Part shown: positions 44,940 through 54,406 of the stretch, piece by piece
Layout of the letters: each line of letters starts with the position of its first letter
Numbering within the stretch: position 1 is the first letter of the stretch
Origin: JAVKDP01 sp040222185
Lineage (GTDB): Bacteria; Bacteroidota; Rhodothermia; Balneolales; Balneolaceae
Length of the DNA stretch: 64,000 nt
Assembly (NCBI GenBank): GCA_040222185.1
Contig: JAVKDP010000026.1
Span: 124,001 to 188,000, forward strand
Reading direction: 5' to 3'
Notes under the pieces: model-generated
What the model was told of the DNA's origin: nothing
The model's database searches: none
What the model saw: the letters and a program-made list of their open reading frames with translations, nothing else
Program-made: the position numbers and the translations under genes

Positions 44940-45722
44940 ATGAAACTATCGATTTACCAGGTTGATGCATTTACAGACAATGTTTTTGGAGGAAATCCTG
45001 CTGCCGTTTGTCCTTTAAAAGAATGGATAAGTGCCGATTTAATGCAGAAGATTGCATTTGAAAATAACCTGTCAGAAACAGCTTTTTTTGTAAGAGAAGG
45101 GGATGTGTTTGGACTGAGATGGTTCACGCCCAGGGTTGAAGTAGATCTTTGTGGACATGCAACGCTCGCTACGGCTCATGTTTTATTTAATGAATTAGGT
45201 TACGATAAAGAGGAAATCAATTTTGAAACCAAAGTTGGAAGGCTGGTAGTAAGGAAAGAAAAAGGGAGGCTAATGATGGATTTTCCAACTACTCAAATGC
45301 CCAGGGTTTCAGCTCCTCCAATTCTATTCCAGGCTTTGGGGGTTCATCCAACGGATGAGGTTTTCAAAACAGATGATTATATGGTGATACTTGAGAAAGA
45401 AAAGCATCTGGCAGATTTAAACCCGGATTTCAAAATGTTGAAAGAGGTAAACGCGAGAGGTATAATCGTTACTGCTCCGGGAGATGATGTTGATTTTGTA
45501 TCACGTTTTTTTGCTCCCCAGGTTGGAATCGATGAAGACCCGGTTACAGGATCAGCACATACAAAGCTCACACCATATTGGTCAGAAAAGCTGGGAAAGG
45601 AGGAAATGAGTGCTCTTCAAATTTCAGAAAGAGTGGGAACACTAACGGTAAGGAACAAAGGAGAAAGAGTCGAAATCCTTGGAAACGCACTCACATTTCT
45701 CAGAGGTGAAATCGAAGTTTAG
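44940..45722 (+). CDS. PhzF-family isomerase-like protein
   Basis: A 260-residue protein; I start at ATG 44940 (MKLSIYQVDAFTDNVFGGNPAAV, the family N-terminus), not the TTG at 44880. The conserved features are GGNPAAVC with a later Glu (NLSETAFF) that is catalytic in PhzF, DLCGHATLATAHVLF, and DEDPVTGSAHTKLTPYW. It has the diaminopimelate-epimerase-like two-domain fold. Many members are not phenazine enzymes and the substrate is unknown. Its TAG overlaps the GTG start of the next gene by 1 base. Confidence 0.92.
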   Translation: MKLSIYQVDAFTDNVFGGNPAAVCPLKEWISADLMQKIAFENNLSETAFFVREGDVFGLRWFTPRVEVDLCGHATLATAHVLFNELGYDKEEINFETKVGRLVVRKEKGRLMMDFPTTQMPRVSAPPILFQALGVHPTDEVFKTDDYMVILEKEKHLADLNPDFKMLKEVNARGIIVTAPGDDVDFVSRFFAPQVGIDEDPVTGSAHTKLTPYWSEKLGKEEMSALQISERVGTLTVRNKGERVEILGNALTFLRGEIEV

Positions 45723-46534
45723 TGGAACTGTTTGTACTACTTTTAATTGGGCTTGCCGGGGGATTAGTAGCGGGGCTTATGGGTGTTGGTGGGGGTATTA
45801 TTTTTACTCCTGTGTTGTTTTTCCTATTTGAGGAAGCCGGTGTAGAAGAACCTGTTCTCTGGTCGGTAGCATCTGGCTTATTTTGTACTTTGATTGCCGC
45901 TTCAACGAGCACTTTTCGTCAATATCTACAGGATAACCTATTTGTAAAAGAAGGCCTGAAGCTCGGTCTATTAGGTGCAGTTGGAGTGTTTATCGGCAAG
46001 CAGGTTCTTACTTCTGATTATTATCGAAGAGAAGAGTTTGCCATCTTCTTTAGCCTTATGCTTTTTTATGCCGCCTTTATGATGTTCAAAAGGGGGAAAG
46101 ACCCGGCCAGGGAGTCTGATAGAAGTTTTTCGGAACTAAGAGGTAAGGAATTATTCATTACAGGTGGAGTAGGTGGTTTTGTAGCATCATTAGCAGGAGT
46201 AGGTGGCGGGGGTATAATGGTTCCGCTTATGAATCTGTTATACAAACAGCCTTTCAAAAAAGCAGTAAGTGTTTCTCAACTCGGGATGACAGTTCTGATA
46301 CTATCAGCTATTATTCAATTAACACTTATTCAAGCAAACTCGACTGGATTAACAGAGTTTACAGCAGGTTATGTAGATTTTGGAGCGGCTTTACCCCTTT
46401 CAATTGGAGGATTGGTTGGAAGTTTTGCAGGAGTATATCTAAATCATAAAATAGATCGAAAGTATCTCCAATGGGGTTTTGCAATATTGGCCTTCGTTAT
46501 GGCAACCAGATTACTTTGGAGTGTGTTTGGTTAG
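45722..46534 (+). CDS. TauE/SafE-family membrane exporter
   Basis: A 270-residue integral membrane protein with about eight helices in two repeats. Each repeat carries the glycine-rich GVGGG motif (GLMGVGGGIIFTPVLFF about residue 20; LAGVGGGGIMVPLMNLL about 160). Family members export sulfite or other sulfonate-derived anions. The GTG start overlaps the PhzF stop (TAGTG), so the two are translationally coupled. The substrate is not clear from context. Convergent overlap of 4 bases with the next gene. Confidence 0.88.
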   Translation: MELFVLLLIGLAGGLVAGLMGVGGGIIFTPVLFFLFEEAGVEEPVLWSVASGLFCTLIAASTSTFRQYLQDNLFVKEGLKLGLLGAVGVFIGKQVLTSDYYRREEFAIFFSLMLFYAAFMMFKRGKDPARESDRSFSELRGKELFITGGVGGFVASLAGVGGGGIMVPLMNLLYKQPFKKAVSVSQLGMTVLILSAIIQLTLIQANSTGLTEFTAGYVDFGAALPLSIGGLVGSFAGVYLNHKIDRKYLQWGFAILAFVMATRLLWSVFG

Positions 46535-46995
46535 AGCTCTTTAAACTCGATTTGTTTAAAATCAGCAGCTTCTTTTAAATATGATTTCAACTCTTTCCAT
46601 TGATCTTTTGTGTAGTAAGGAAGGCGGATACGATCAGGACTTTTCTTAACCTGTTTAATTTTGATATGGTTTTTCTCTAACCCAACAGAATCAATTTTAT
46701 CCCAATAAAACTCATATTGCCCTGTCCAATAAGCTTTATTTAACGGATGTGTGAAGATTCCAAGTTCATTAACTGTAAGAAAGTTTCGATTCTTCAATCC
46801 AGGGAATAAGGTGAAGAATAAGCTAAATATAAAGAGCGTCAAAAAAGCTTGCCAATCAATGTCGCTTCCATGCTTTATGGAAAAGAAAATACCGGCGATG
46901 GCGAATCCAAGACCAACTGAACCCAGGAAACGAAGTGCTTTGACATAAATAGTATTTGTATCGATCTCAAGTTTGAACTCTTTCATATTCTTCAA
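46531..46995 (-). CDS. Small membrane protein with PH-like domain, unknown function
   Basis: A 154-residue protein with two helices (about 20-40 and 48-66) flanked by a short N-terminal beta strand and followed by a beta-rich domain (NRNFLTVNELGIFTHP, YEFYWDKIDSVGLEKNHIKI), which looks like bacterial PH domains found at membranes. The C-terminal helix is acidic/basic. No family named with confidence. The upstream stretch 46996-47076 has no further signal I can support. Confidence 0.6.
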   Translation of the reverse strand: MKNMKEFKLEIDTNTIYVKALRFLGSVGLGFAIAGIFFSIKHGSDIDWQAFLTLFIFSLFFTLFPGLKNRNFLTVNELGIFTHPLNKAYWTGQYEFYWDKIDSVGLEKNHIKIKQVKKSPDRIRLPYYTKDQWKELKSYLKEAADFKQIEFKEL

Positions 46996-47076
46996 TTAAG
47001 TTATTAATAAATAAAAGGTATATAACTAATAAGTGCAAAGCGGATTATAAGACGCTTAATGTTTTGTCATTGAAAT

Positions 47077-47108
47077 AAAAAAAGAAGCTCCCGATCGAGG
47101 AGCTTCTT
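47077..47108 (-). terminator. Intrinsic terminator of the division and cell wall operon
   Basis: Minus strand: AAGAAGCTCC - TCGATCG - GGAGCTTCTT then TTTTT. It lies 138 bases after the ftsZ stop and ends the minus-strand run that begins at mraZ; the structured stretch 47112-47245 precedes it. Confidence 0.92.
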
Positions 47109-47111
47109 TTG

Positions 47112-47245
47112 TTGTTAGCAATCTATAGTCTGCCGTCTGTATTGGCACGTTTGCCGAAGCAAACATGGACTATAATCCAGTAAATATAATCCGACTAAGA
47201 GATACCATTCCCATGGCATCACTGGGGAAAGCCGGGTTCGGGAAA
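47112..47245 (-). ncRNA. Structured 3' region after ftsZ (candidate 3'UTR-derived RNA)
   Basis: Minus-strand hairpins: GATGCCAT-GGGA-ATGGTATC (47201-47220, 8 bp with a G-U, GNRA-type loop). Then a three-way junction whose outer stem TATAGTC/GACTATA (47168-47174 with 47124-47130) encloses GTTTGC-TTCG-GCAAAC (47149-47164, UUCG loop) and TGCC...GGCA (47131-47147). The stable-loop forms exist only on the minus strand, that is in the ftsZ mRNA. It ends in the terminator. No known RNA family was recognised; conservation not tested. Confidence 0.5.
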
Positions 47246-48559
47246 TTAATCCATGATCTTGCGCAAGAAAGCGGGTTGATCTGAATCTTCTTTTCGTATG
47301 CGCTCTGCTCTGCTTTGAAATGGAGCAACATTCGCATTTTGTTCTTCAGAGGAAGTTGGTTCCTCTTCTACTTGGGGCTCTTCGTTTTTTACGTTGAGGT
47401 CACGACGTAAATAAGAAGGCGTATCCAATCTCTTCAGGTTTCCTTCACCTTTGTAGAAATCGCCGTTAGTACGAGTAAATCTCGTTGGGATTTCTTTAGA
47501 TGATGGTGTTTGAGCCTGAACTGATTGATCAGCAACTGCTCCCAGAGGCTTTTTCGGAGCCACTTTTACAGAACTTTTATCTTCAGCCAGGTCAAAACCT
47601 GTAGCAATTACGGTTACACGAATCTCATCACCGAAACTTTCATCCAATACAGTACCAAGAATGATTTCTGCATTTTCACCAGCTTCCTGTTGTATGATGC
47701 TTGTTGCGGTTGTTGTCTCACGCATTCCTAACTTCGATCCTGCAGAGATGTTAACCAGCACATTTCTTGCACCGCGAATACTTACTCCATCTAATAATGG
47801 AGAGTTGATAGCTTCTCTGGCTGCAAGTTCAGCACGGTCAGGTCCGTCAGATGTAGACGAACCCATAATGGCTGCACCACCATCGGTCATGGTTGTACGA
47901 ACATCTGCAAAATCAAGGTTGATAAGACCAGGCATCAGGATTAGATCGCTGATCCCGCGTGTAGCGTTATAAAGTACTTCGTTTGCCAGAGCAAATGCTT
48001 CCATCAGGGAAGTGTTCTCATCGGCAATATCAAGAAGTCGCTCATTTGGAATTACGATTACCGTATCGCAGTTCTTTTTAAGCTCATTTATTCCTTCAAG
48101 GGCATATTTCTTACGAATCTTACCCTCACACTCAAATGGTGTAGTAATGATACCCACTGTCAGGATTCCCTTACGTTTTGCCATTCCGGCTACAACGGGA
48201 GCTCCTCCGGTTCCGGTTCCACCACCCATTCCCGCAGTCACGAAAATCATGTCAGCGCTTTCAAGTGATTCTTCAATTTCGTGTCTGTTCTCTTCAACAG
48301 CTTCACGTCCAATTTCAGGTCGAGCGCCTGCTCCCAAACCACTGGTTAGTGCAGAGCCAACCTGGATTTTAAGATCAGCCATGCTGTTCTTGAGTGCCTG
48401 GGCATCGGTATTAAGTGCGATATATTCGACACTATCCAAGCCCATATTTATCATATTATTGATGGCATTTCCGCCACCACCGCCAACGCCGATTACTTTA
48501 ATCTTGGCGTTCTCCTGGCTTTGTTCGTCAAAAAAGAAACGAGTATTATGGTTAGCCAT
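47246..48559 (-). CDS. ftsZ: Cell division protein FtsZ
   Basis: Tubulin-like GTPase that forms the Z-ring, 437 residues. The GTP-binding region GVGGGGGNAINNMI is near residue 25, the tubulin signature GGGTGTGGAPVVAG near 113, and the T7-loop LDFADVRTTMTDGG near 208. A variable linker (about 335-420) rich in Glu, Pro and Ser precedes the C-terminal peptide SDQPAFLRKIMD, which binds FtsA. Last gene of the dcw cluster, 58 bases after ftsA. A long structured 3' stretch and a terminator follow. Confidence 0.98.
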   Translation of the reverse strand: MANHNTRFFFDEQSQENAKIKVIGVGGGGGNAINNMINMGLDSVEYIALNTDAQALKNSMADLKIQVGSALTSGLGAGARPEIGREAVEENRHEIEESLESADMIFVTAGMGGGTGTGGAPVVAGMAKRKGILTVGIITTPFECEGKIRKKYALEGINELKKNCDTVIVIPNERLLDIADENTSLMEAFALANEVLYNATRGISDLILMPGLINLDFADVRTTMTDGGAAIMGSSTSDGPDRAELAAREAINSPLLDGVSIRGARNVLVNISAGSKLGMRETTTATSIIQQEAGENAEIILGTVLDESFGDEIRVTVIATGFDLAEDKSSVKVAPKKPLGAVADQSVQAQTPSSKEIPTRFTRTNGDFYKGEGNLKRLDTPSYLRRDLNVKNEEPQVEEEPTSSEEQNANVAPFQSRAERIRKEDSDQPAFLRKIMD

Positions 48560-48617
48560 GATAACTCCTATTTATTGTTTTATTTACTGGATATTATTTT
48601 TTGTAGATGATTACTAA

Positions 48618-49877
48618 CTAAAGCTCTTTGAACCAGCTCTTCATGCGATCAGCGATTTTCGCCATCACTTGCTCAACACTGGTTGCTTTTGATGAAGCAG
48701 GGATCATCGTTTTGTTTGTATTTGTGCCACTTTGAAGTGCATGTACTACTAACCCAACGCCGGTAGCGTAAATAGGGCTGTTCACTTCCTGCACTAATCC
48801 TCCTGTAATTCCGAGAGGGATACCAACTTTGGAATCCATGCCCAGAATTTCATTTGCCAGAGGACAAATATTCATTATTAGAGAACCACCACCGGTAAGT
48901 ACAACTCCGGCGCTTAAGGATTCGGAATAACCGCTTCTTTTAATCTCGATTCCTACGATCTCTAAAATTTCTTCCATTCTTGCCTGTATAATTTTGGCAA
49001 GAATGCTCTTTGTAATTTCTTTTGGTGGGCGGCCTGCAATTCCCGGCACAGTAATAACTTCATCCGCCTGGATCAGGTCTGCATAAGACTCACCATGATT
49101 TCTTTTCAAAGTCTCAGCCTGGTCGTCCAGAACACTTAGTCCGAGACGGATATCGTCAGTCACTTTTTGACCGGCTATTGCAATTACTGCTGTATGCCTG
49201 ATAGTGTTGTCCTGGAATATTGCTACGTCAGTAGTTCCACCACCAATATCTACTAATACTACACCAGCTTCTTTTTCTTCCTGGTCTAATACAGAGTAAG
49301 AAGAAGCGAGTGGTTCAAGGATAATGTCGGCTACCTGGTATCCGGCTCTTTCTACACAACGGTAGATATTTTTTGCAGCAGAGACCAAACCTGTAATAAT
49401 GTGTACTTCTGCTTCCATGCGCATACCGCTCATTCCAACCGGATCACTAATCCCGTCCTGCCCGTCAACTACAAATTCCTGAGGAATAACATGTAGAATT
49501 TGCTGATCAGTAGGGAGCATGATTCGCTGGCAGTCTTCTAAAAGTCGTTCAACATCTTGCCCGGTAATTTCATTATCCTTGTTGTTGATGGTGATAACAC
49601 CTTTGCTACGCATACTTCGGATATGATCACCAGCAATACCAACATTCACAGAGTTTACCTGGATACCTGATGCAAGCTCAGCTTGCGCAATGGCATCTTT
49701 AATGGCATTAACCGTTTTGTCAATGTTTACTACAACTCCGCGATTTAATCCGTCGCTTGGAGCTTTACCTACCCCAAGAATGTTGATGCGTTGTTGTTCA
49801 TCAATTGATGCTACAATAGCGCATATTTTTGTTGTCCCAATATCGAGACCCACCATGATGTTTTCTTGTTCTGACAT
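48618..49877 (-). CDS. ftsA: Cell division protein FtsA
   Basis: Actin-like protein that tethers FtsZ to the membrane, 419 residues. VGLDIGTTKICAIVASI is the N-terminal ATPase phosphate-1 loop, VVLVDIGGGTTDVAIF the phosphate-2 loop (about residue 203) and VVLTGGGSLIMNI the adenosine loop. The SHS2 (1C) subdomain is the QAELASGIQVNSVNVGIAG region. The C-terminus DRMKSWFKEL is the amphipathic membrane-binding helix. It lies 50 bases downstream of ftsQ. Confidence 0.97.
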   Translation of the reverse strand: MSEQENIMVGLDIGTTKICAIVASIDEQQRINILGVGKAPSDGLNRGVVVNIDKTVNAIKDAIAQAELASGIQVNSVNVGIAGDHIRSMRSKGVITINNKDNEITGQDVERLLEDCQRIMLPTDQQILHVIPQEFVVDGQDGISDPVGMSGMRMEAEVHIITGLVSAAKNIYRCVERAGYQVADIILEPLASSYSVLDQEEKEAGVVLVDIGGGTTDVAIFQDNTIRHTAVIAIAGQKVTDDIRLGLSVLDDQAETLKRNHGESYADLIQADEVITVPGIAGRPPKEITKSILAKIIQARMEEILEIVGIEIKRSGYSESLSAGVVLTGGGSLIMNICPLANEILGMDSKVGIPLGITGGLVQEVNSPIYATGVGLVVHALQSGTNTNKTMIPASSKATSVEQVMAKIADRMKSWFKEL

Positions 49878-49927
49878 GTCAGTTCCGCTGGTTAAGTTGA
49901 TTGCTAAATTGTATTGAGTTAGTTGTA

Positions 49928-50674
49928 TTAAATCTCACGAGTCACCACCTGGTCTTTGAATCTGAGATCTACTTGTTTCATGCTTTGGATTCCTTTTGTG
50001 CGGACTACATCCACATAAAAAGCTTCCCAGTTTCTAAGTTTGACGTCGAAATTATCCGTTCCGAATAATAGCTTCACTCCATTTTCATGGCTTAAAGCTA
50101 TCACGCCTTCTTCTTTGCTGTACGCCACTTCACTTATGGTTGCCCATCCAAATTCATTACTTCTGGCTCCAATCAGAAAATCCCGAATTTGGGTAAAGCT
50201 TTCTGAGTTAAGGGTATCTCTTTTTTGAGTGGCTCTGAATCCGTATACCAATGGTAAATCCTCTATTTTACCTTCAAGTATTGGAAGCCGAACTCCATCT
50301 CTGTCTACATAAATTTCGTCTTTACCTTTTACCAGCATAGCAATTGGCTTTCGTTCAATTACAGTGAGTTTAAGGTCTCCATTAGGTTCTATATATGGAG
50401 TAACTGATTTGATATAGTCTAAAGATTCAACTTTTAGTACAACCTGCTCCAGATCAAGGCTGTCAGGCTAGATACCTAAAGGAACATTAGCTGCAATCTC
50501 AATTTCATTGGTTGTTGAGTAGTTGTTTCCAACAATTTCAATATCGCTGACAACTACGTTTCGGTTCCAGTACATTGCCGCAAGCACAGCAAAGCCAACA
50601 ACCATAAGGATGGCAGTAACCCAGGGCAGTAATTTGCCTTTCGAGGTTTCGCTATGTTTTGCTTTTTTGCTCAA
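49928..50674 (-). pseudogene. ftsQ: FtsQ-like division protein, interrupted by an in-frame TAG
   Basis: Single-pass membrane protein of the FtsQLB complex. The frame from ATG 50674 codes for a basic start, a membrane helix (LLPWVTAILMVVGFAVLAAM, about 15-35) and a POTRA-like start (VSDIEIVGNNYSTTNEI). Codon 69 (50468-50470) is TAG. The same frame then continues open for 179 codons (PDSLDLEQVVLKVES ... IERKPIAMLVKGKD ... QVVTREI) to the stop at 49928. Total 248 residues is normal for FtsQ. A single base change (for example CAG to TAG) explains it. The gene before (murC) and after (ftsA) are intact. Confidence 0.85.
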
Positions 50675-50683
50675 TTAGTTGCT

Positions 50684-52102
50684 TTAAATTTTTACATTTC
50701 CAGCTTCAATTTCTTCAACAAAGGTTTCACCAGATTTATAGATATCTCCAGCTCCCATTGTTATGATGATGTCACCATCTTTTACAATACCTTTAAGCCG
50801 TTCGGATACATCATTCTTGTCTTCTACATACACCACATTTTTATGGCCATATTGCTCAGCTGTATCCGCAATCAATCTTCCTGATACTCCTTCAATTGGC
50901 TTTTCACGGGAAGGGTATACGTCTGTAATAACTAATACCTCAGCATCAAAGAAGGAGAGCCCAAATTCTTTATATAAGTCCTGGGTTCTTGAATACAGAT
51001 GTGGTTGGAATACAGCAATAACCCGTCGATCAGGCCAGCCTTTGTGAGCGGCATTCATTGTAGCCTGTACCTCTGTTGGGTGATGAGCATAGTCATCAAT
51101 AACCATTATTCCATTCTCATATTTGAGTTGGAACCTACGGTATACACCTTCAAATTTCTCTATTCCTGCTTTGATCTGTTTAAAATCGATCCCCAGCTCT
51201 AAGCCAGTAGCAATTGCAGCTAATGCGTTCTTTACGTTGTGTTCACCCGGAGCTTTGAGTGTTATTACACCCAGCTTTTCCCCATCATAAAGAACGGTGA
51301 ATGTACTATTGAAAGCACTTGCCTGGATGTCCGTTGCTCTTAATTGAGCTTGTGGAGTTAATCCATAGGATATAATACGTCGCTTTAAATCTGGAAGAAT
51401 GCTCCGGACATTTTCATCATCAAGACAAACAATTACGGCACCATAAAAGGGCACCTTGTTTGCATAGTCAATAAAAGCCTGCTTTACATCCGCAAGATCA
51501 TCATAAATATCAAGGTGCTCAGCTTCAACATTTGTGATAATAGCTATTGAAGGAGTGAGGCGCAGGAATGTACGATCGTATTCATCAGCTTCTACAATAA
51601 TGAGGTCACCTTTTCCAACCACTGCATTTGTTTTATCAAAACTGTGAACTCTACCTCCAACCATAATGGTAGGATCGAAATTACCCGCTTTAGTAACATG
51701 ACCAACCATAGTAGTAGTTGTGGTTTTACCATGTGTACCAGCTACTCCAACACCAAACTTCATTCGCATCAATTCAGCGAGCATTTCTGCTCTTTTGATG
51801 GTTGGAATTCTTTTTTCTAAAGCGGCTTTTGTTTCTTCGTTTTCTGTGGCTTTAACGGCACTTGTATATACTACTACATCGGCACCTTCGATATGTTCAG
51901 CGCTATGACCTTCAAAAACTGTAGCACCCACTTCTTCGAGCCGTTTTGTAGTCTCACTTAAAGCACCGTCGGAGCCAGTAACTTTATACCCTCGATGAAG
52001 AAGTATTTCAGCCATCCCGCTCATACCAATTCCACCAATACCAACCATGTGTACATGTTTGGTTCGTCCGAAAATAGGCTGTGTTTGTATTCTATTCTCC
52101 AT
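50684..52102 (-). CDS. murC: UDP-N-acetylmuramate-L-alanine ligase
   Basis: Adds L-alanine to UDP-MurNAc, first amino acid of the peptidoglycan stem; 472 residues, cytoplasmic. HMVGIGGIGMSGMAEIL is the N-terminal Rossmann motif, GVAGTHGKTTTTTMVGHV the ATP-binding loop (about residue 120), VEADEYDRTF the metal-binding part, and DDYAHHPTEVQAT (about 350) the third domain. Its start overlaps murG by 1 base and it ends 9 bases before ftsQ. Confidence 0.97.
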   Translation of the reverse strand: MENRIQTQPIFGRTKHVHMVGIGGIGMSGMAEILLHRGYKVTGSDGALSETTKRLEEVGATVFEGHSAEHIEGADVVVYTSAVKATENEETKAALEKRIPTIKRAEMLAELMRMKFGVGVAGTHGKTTTTTMVGHVTKAGNFDPTIMVGGRVHSFDKTNAVVGKGDLIIVEADEYDRTFLRLTPSIAIITNVEAEHLDIYDDLADVKQAFIDYANKVPFYGAVIVCLDDENVRSILPDLKRRIISYGLTPQAQLRATDIQASAFNSTFTVLYDGEKLGVITLKAPGEHNVKNALAAIATGLELGIDFKQIKAGIEKFEGVYRRFQLKYENGIMVIDDYAHHPTEVQATMNAAHKGWPDRRVIAVFQPHLYSRTQDLYKEFGLSFFDAEVLVITDVYPSREKPIEGVSGRLIADTAEQYGHKNVVYVEDKNDVSERLKGIVKDGDIIITMGAGDIYKSGETFVEEIEAGNVKI

Positions 52103-53211
52103 TAATTCAATCGGGCATTTACTAGTTCTAAAATTTCTTCAGCTATTTCCCTGGCTGCATCGGGCTTGGCCAGGCTAAGTGCTGCTTTATTCATTTCTTT
52201 CAATTTTTCCTGGTCTCTTATCAATCTATTTACAAGTTCAGGAAGTGCATTTATTGCATCACTATCTTTTAACAACTCAGAGGCACCGGCATCAGTCATT
52301 GCTTTGGCATTTTGCGTTTGGTGATCTCCGGCCACATTCGGAGACGGGATTAAAACGCTTGGCTTCCCTGTAAGCATAAATTCTGAACAGGAGCTGGCTC
52401 CTGCTCTGCTAATGATTAAATCAGCTGCTGCATATGCTTCCGGCATACTGTCGATAAAAGCAGTAAGTCGAAGGTTAGGGTACTTAGGTTCATCAATTTC
52501 TTCGGCTAGAGCTTCATAATACCTGGAACCACATTGCCACAGGATCTGAAGATTAGCTGTATTGTGTAGCTTGTCCAGGTTCTCTTTAACAGCTTCGTTT
52601 ATCGACCTGGCTCCACCACTTCCACCCATTATTACAAGCACAGGTTTTGAAGCATCGAACCCGAATGCTTTTAAACCGATTTCCTTTTCTACCTTGGTAA
52701 GAGTACTTCGGGTTGGATTTCCGGTAATCAAAGTCTTTGACCCAGGTAAAAATTGGTCAGCTTCTTTAAAGGCAGTAAATATTTTCGTAGCAAACTTCGC
52801 CAGCATTCTGTTTGTAATGCCGGGAAAGCTGTTTTGCTCCTGAATAACCACTGGAATACCGCGTTTACCAGCAACCCAACCCACAGGCCCGGCGACATAA
52901 CCACCACACGAAATAACTACTTGTGGCTTGAAAGCACGAAGGATACTTAGACTCTGAGAAAGTGCGGTAACAAGCTTAATAGGGAACATGAGGTTTTTGA
53001 GTGTAAGTCTGCGGTGGAAACCACTAATCCAGACATTTACAATATCATAGCCAGCTTTTGGAACAGCTTTCCATTCCATGTGATCTTTTGTTCCTACAAA
53101 AAGTATTTCTGCTTCCGAATTCTGAGCTTTTAAAGCATCTGCAATGGCAATTGCAGGGTAAACATGTCCACCGGTTCCACCGGCAGCTATCAAGACCTTA
53201 GGATTATGCAT
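52102..53211 (-). CDS. murG: Lipid II synthase MurG
   Basis: UDP-GlcNAc:undecaprenyl-PP-MurNAc-pentapeptide GlcNAc transferase, on the inner face of the membrane; 369 residues. VLIAAGGTGGHVYPAIAIA is the N-terminal glycine loop, GPVGWVAGKRGIPVVIQEQNSFPGITNR the acceptor-side region, VIMGGSGGARSINEAV the second G-loop (about residue 190), and SRAGASSCSEFMLTGKPSVLIP the UDP-GlcNAc site. Overlaps ftsW by 8 bases. Confidence 0.97.
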   Translation of the reverse strand: MHNPKVLIAAGGTGGHVYPAIAIADALKAQNSEAEILFVGTKDHMEWKAVPKAGYDIVNVWISGFHRRLTLKNLMFPIKLVTALSQSLSILRAFKPQVVISCGGYVAGPVGWVAGKRGIPVVIQEQNSFPGITNRMLAKFATKIFTAFKEADQFLPGSKTLITGNPTRSTLTKVEKEIGLKAFGFDASKPVLVIMGGSGGARSINEAVKENLDKLHNTANLQILWQCGSRYYEALAEEIDEPKYPNLRLTAFIDSMPEAYAAADLIISRAGASSCSEFMLTGKPSVLIPSPNVAGDHQTQNAKAMTDAGASELLKDSDAINALPELVNRLIRDQEKLKEMNKAALSLAKPDAAREIAEEILELVNARLN

Positions 53212-54391
53212 AGAATTGCCTCCTGTCTCGATCGTGTTTCGAAATATTGAGCAACAGACCTACCATCAAGCCTGCAAATAGCATACTTGTACCACCATAA
53301 CTCACAAAAGGCATAGGTAACCCCGTTACCGGTAATAAACCACTGGCAACCGCAGCATTTACAAATCCATAGAGTACGATAGTAAGCGTACAGCCTACAG
53401 CCAGTAATGAACCAAGTGTATCTTCCGCTTTTCTTGCGATGTATACAACGCCACGAATCAATATCAGGCTGAAGATGAGGATTAATGACATGGCTCCAAA
53501 GATGCCGTACTCCTCTGCTATAATCGCAAAAATGAAATCATTGTAAGGTGCAGGGAGGAAGTCTCTCTGGCTGCTTTTCCCAATACCAACACCCATAAAC
53601 TCACCTTTCGCGATAGCAATATGAGCTTGCTGTGCCTGGTAACCACTTCCTGTTAAAAACTCTTCGGTTTCAATATTCTTTATCTGCTGCACATATTGGT
53701 CAATTCGATCCTGGCGATTTGTCGACTGGCTCAACAGGAGCATTCCGCCTAATACAGCCACTGCAACCATCGATCCAAGCTGAAGCACGCTTACTCTTCC
53801 TATAAACATCATTACAAGGCAAATCCCCATCAAGATACCGGCACTACTGAAATCTTCTACCCCAATAAGTGCACAAGTAAGTGTAACCCAAACCATAATG
53901 GGGAGGAATGACTTTTTGAAATCCTTGATGTAGTCCTGTTTTTCACTGAGTAGAACACTTACATGAAGCAGTAATGAAACGGTAGCAAGGGTTGAAGGCT
54001 GGAAACTAAACCCACCTAAATTCAACCATCTTTTAGCTCCAAACTGTTCGGTTCCGAAAAGTAATACTGCCACCAGGAGGAATAAACTTACCACCATTCC
54101 GAGCCTGCTTAATTTTGCCAGGGTGTGATAATTTATCTTGGAAGCAATCAGCATTACAAAGAAGGAGATACCGAGCTTTACAATGTGCCGTGTTACCAAA
54201 GCAAAAGCCGATGTCTCGTTCGATTGCGCGAAATAGGCTATGGATGAATACACCGCTAGTACCCCAAACATCATGAGCATAATGATAGCCATAAGCAGAA
54301 TGCGATCGCTTCCCTGCTTTCGGGTATCAATATCTTCCAGGCTGGTGCCCAGAACATTTGAAAAATTACTATTTGGTGTAGTATATATCAC
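53204..54391 (-). CDS. ftsW: Division-specific peptidoglycan polymerase FtsW
   Basis: SEDS-family glycosyltransferase with about ten membrane helices, 395 residues. FNPLG-like signatures are represented by AKRWLNLGGFSFQPSTLATVS (about 118), FSSAGILMGICLVMMFIG, the catalytic-loop region GVGIGKSSQRDFLPAPYNDFIFAIIAEEYG (about 265-292) and LPVTGLPMPFVSYGGTSMLF near the end. It pairs with FtsI in septal wall synthesis. Slight alternatives for the start exist (Met at 54391 has a 40-residue hydrophilic leader, common in the lineage). Confidence 0.95.
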   Translation of the reverse strand: MIYTTPNSNFSNVLGTSLEDIDTRKQGSDRILLMAIIMLMMFGVLAVYSSIAYFAQSNETSAFALVTRHIVKLGISFFVMLIASKINYHTLAKLSRLGMVVSLFLLVAVLLFGTEQFGAKRWLNLGGFSFQPSTLATVSLLLHVSVLLSEKQDYIKDFKKSFLPIMVWVTLTCALIGVEDFSSAGILMGICLVMMFIGRVSVLQLGSMVAVAVLGGMLLLSQSTNRQDRIDQYVQQIKNIETEEFLTGSGYQAQQAHIAIAKGEFMGVGIGKSSQRDFLPAPYNDFIFAIIAEEYGIFGAMSLILIFSLILIRGVVYIARKAEDTLGSLLAVGCTLTIVLYGFVNAAVASGLLPVTGLPMPFVSYGGTSMLFAGLMVGLLLNISKHDRDRRQFYA

Positions 54392-54406
54392 TCAGCTAAT
54401 TCAGTC

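Noticed and set aside
48012..48617. A 201-codon plus-strand frame opposite ftsZ
   Set aside because: Antisense shadow of a highly conserved gene; Pro/Ser/Arg-rich composition and no family.
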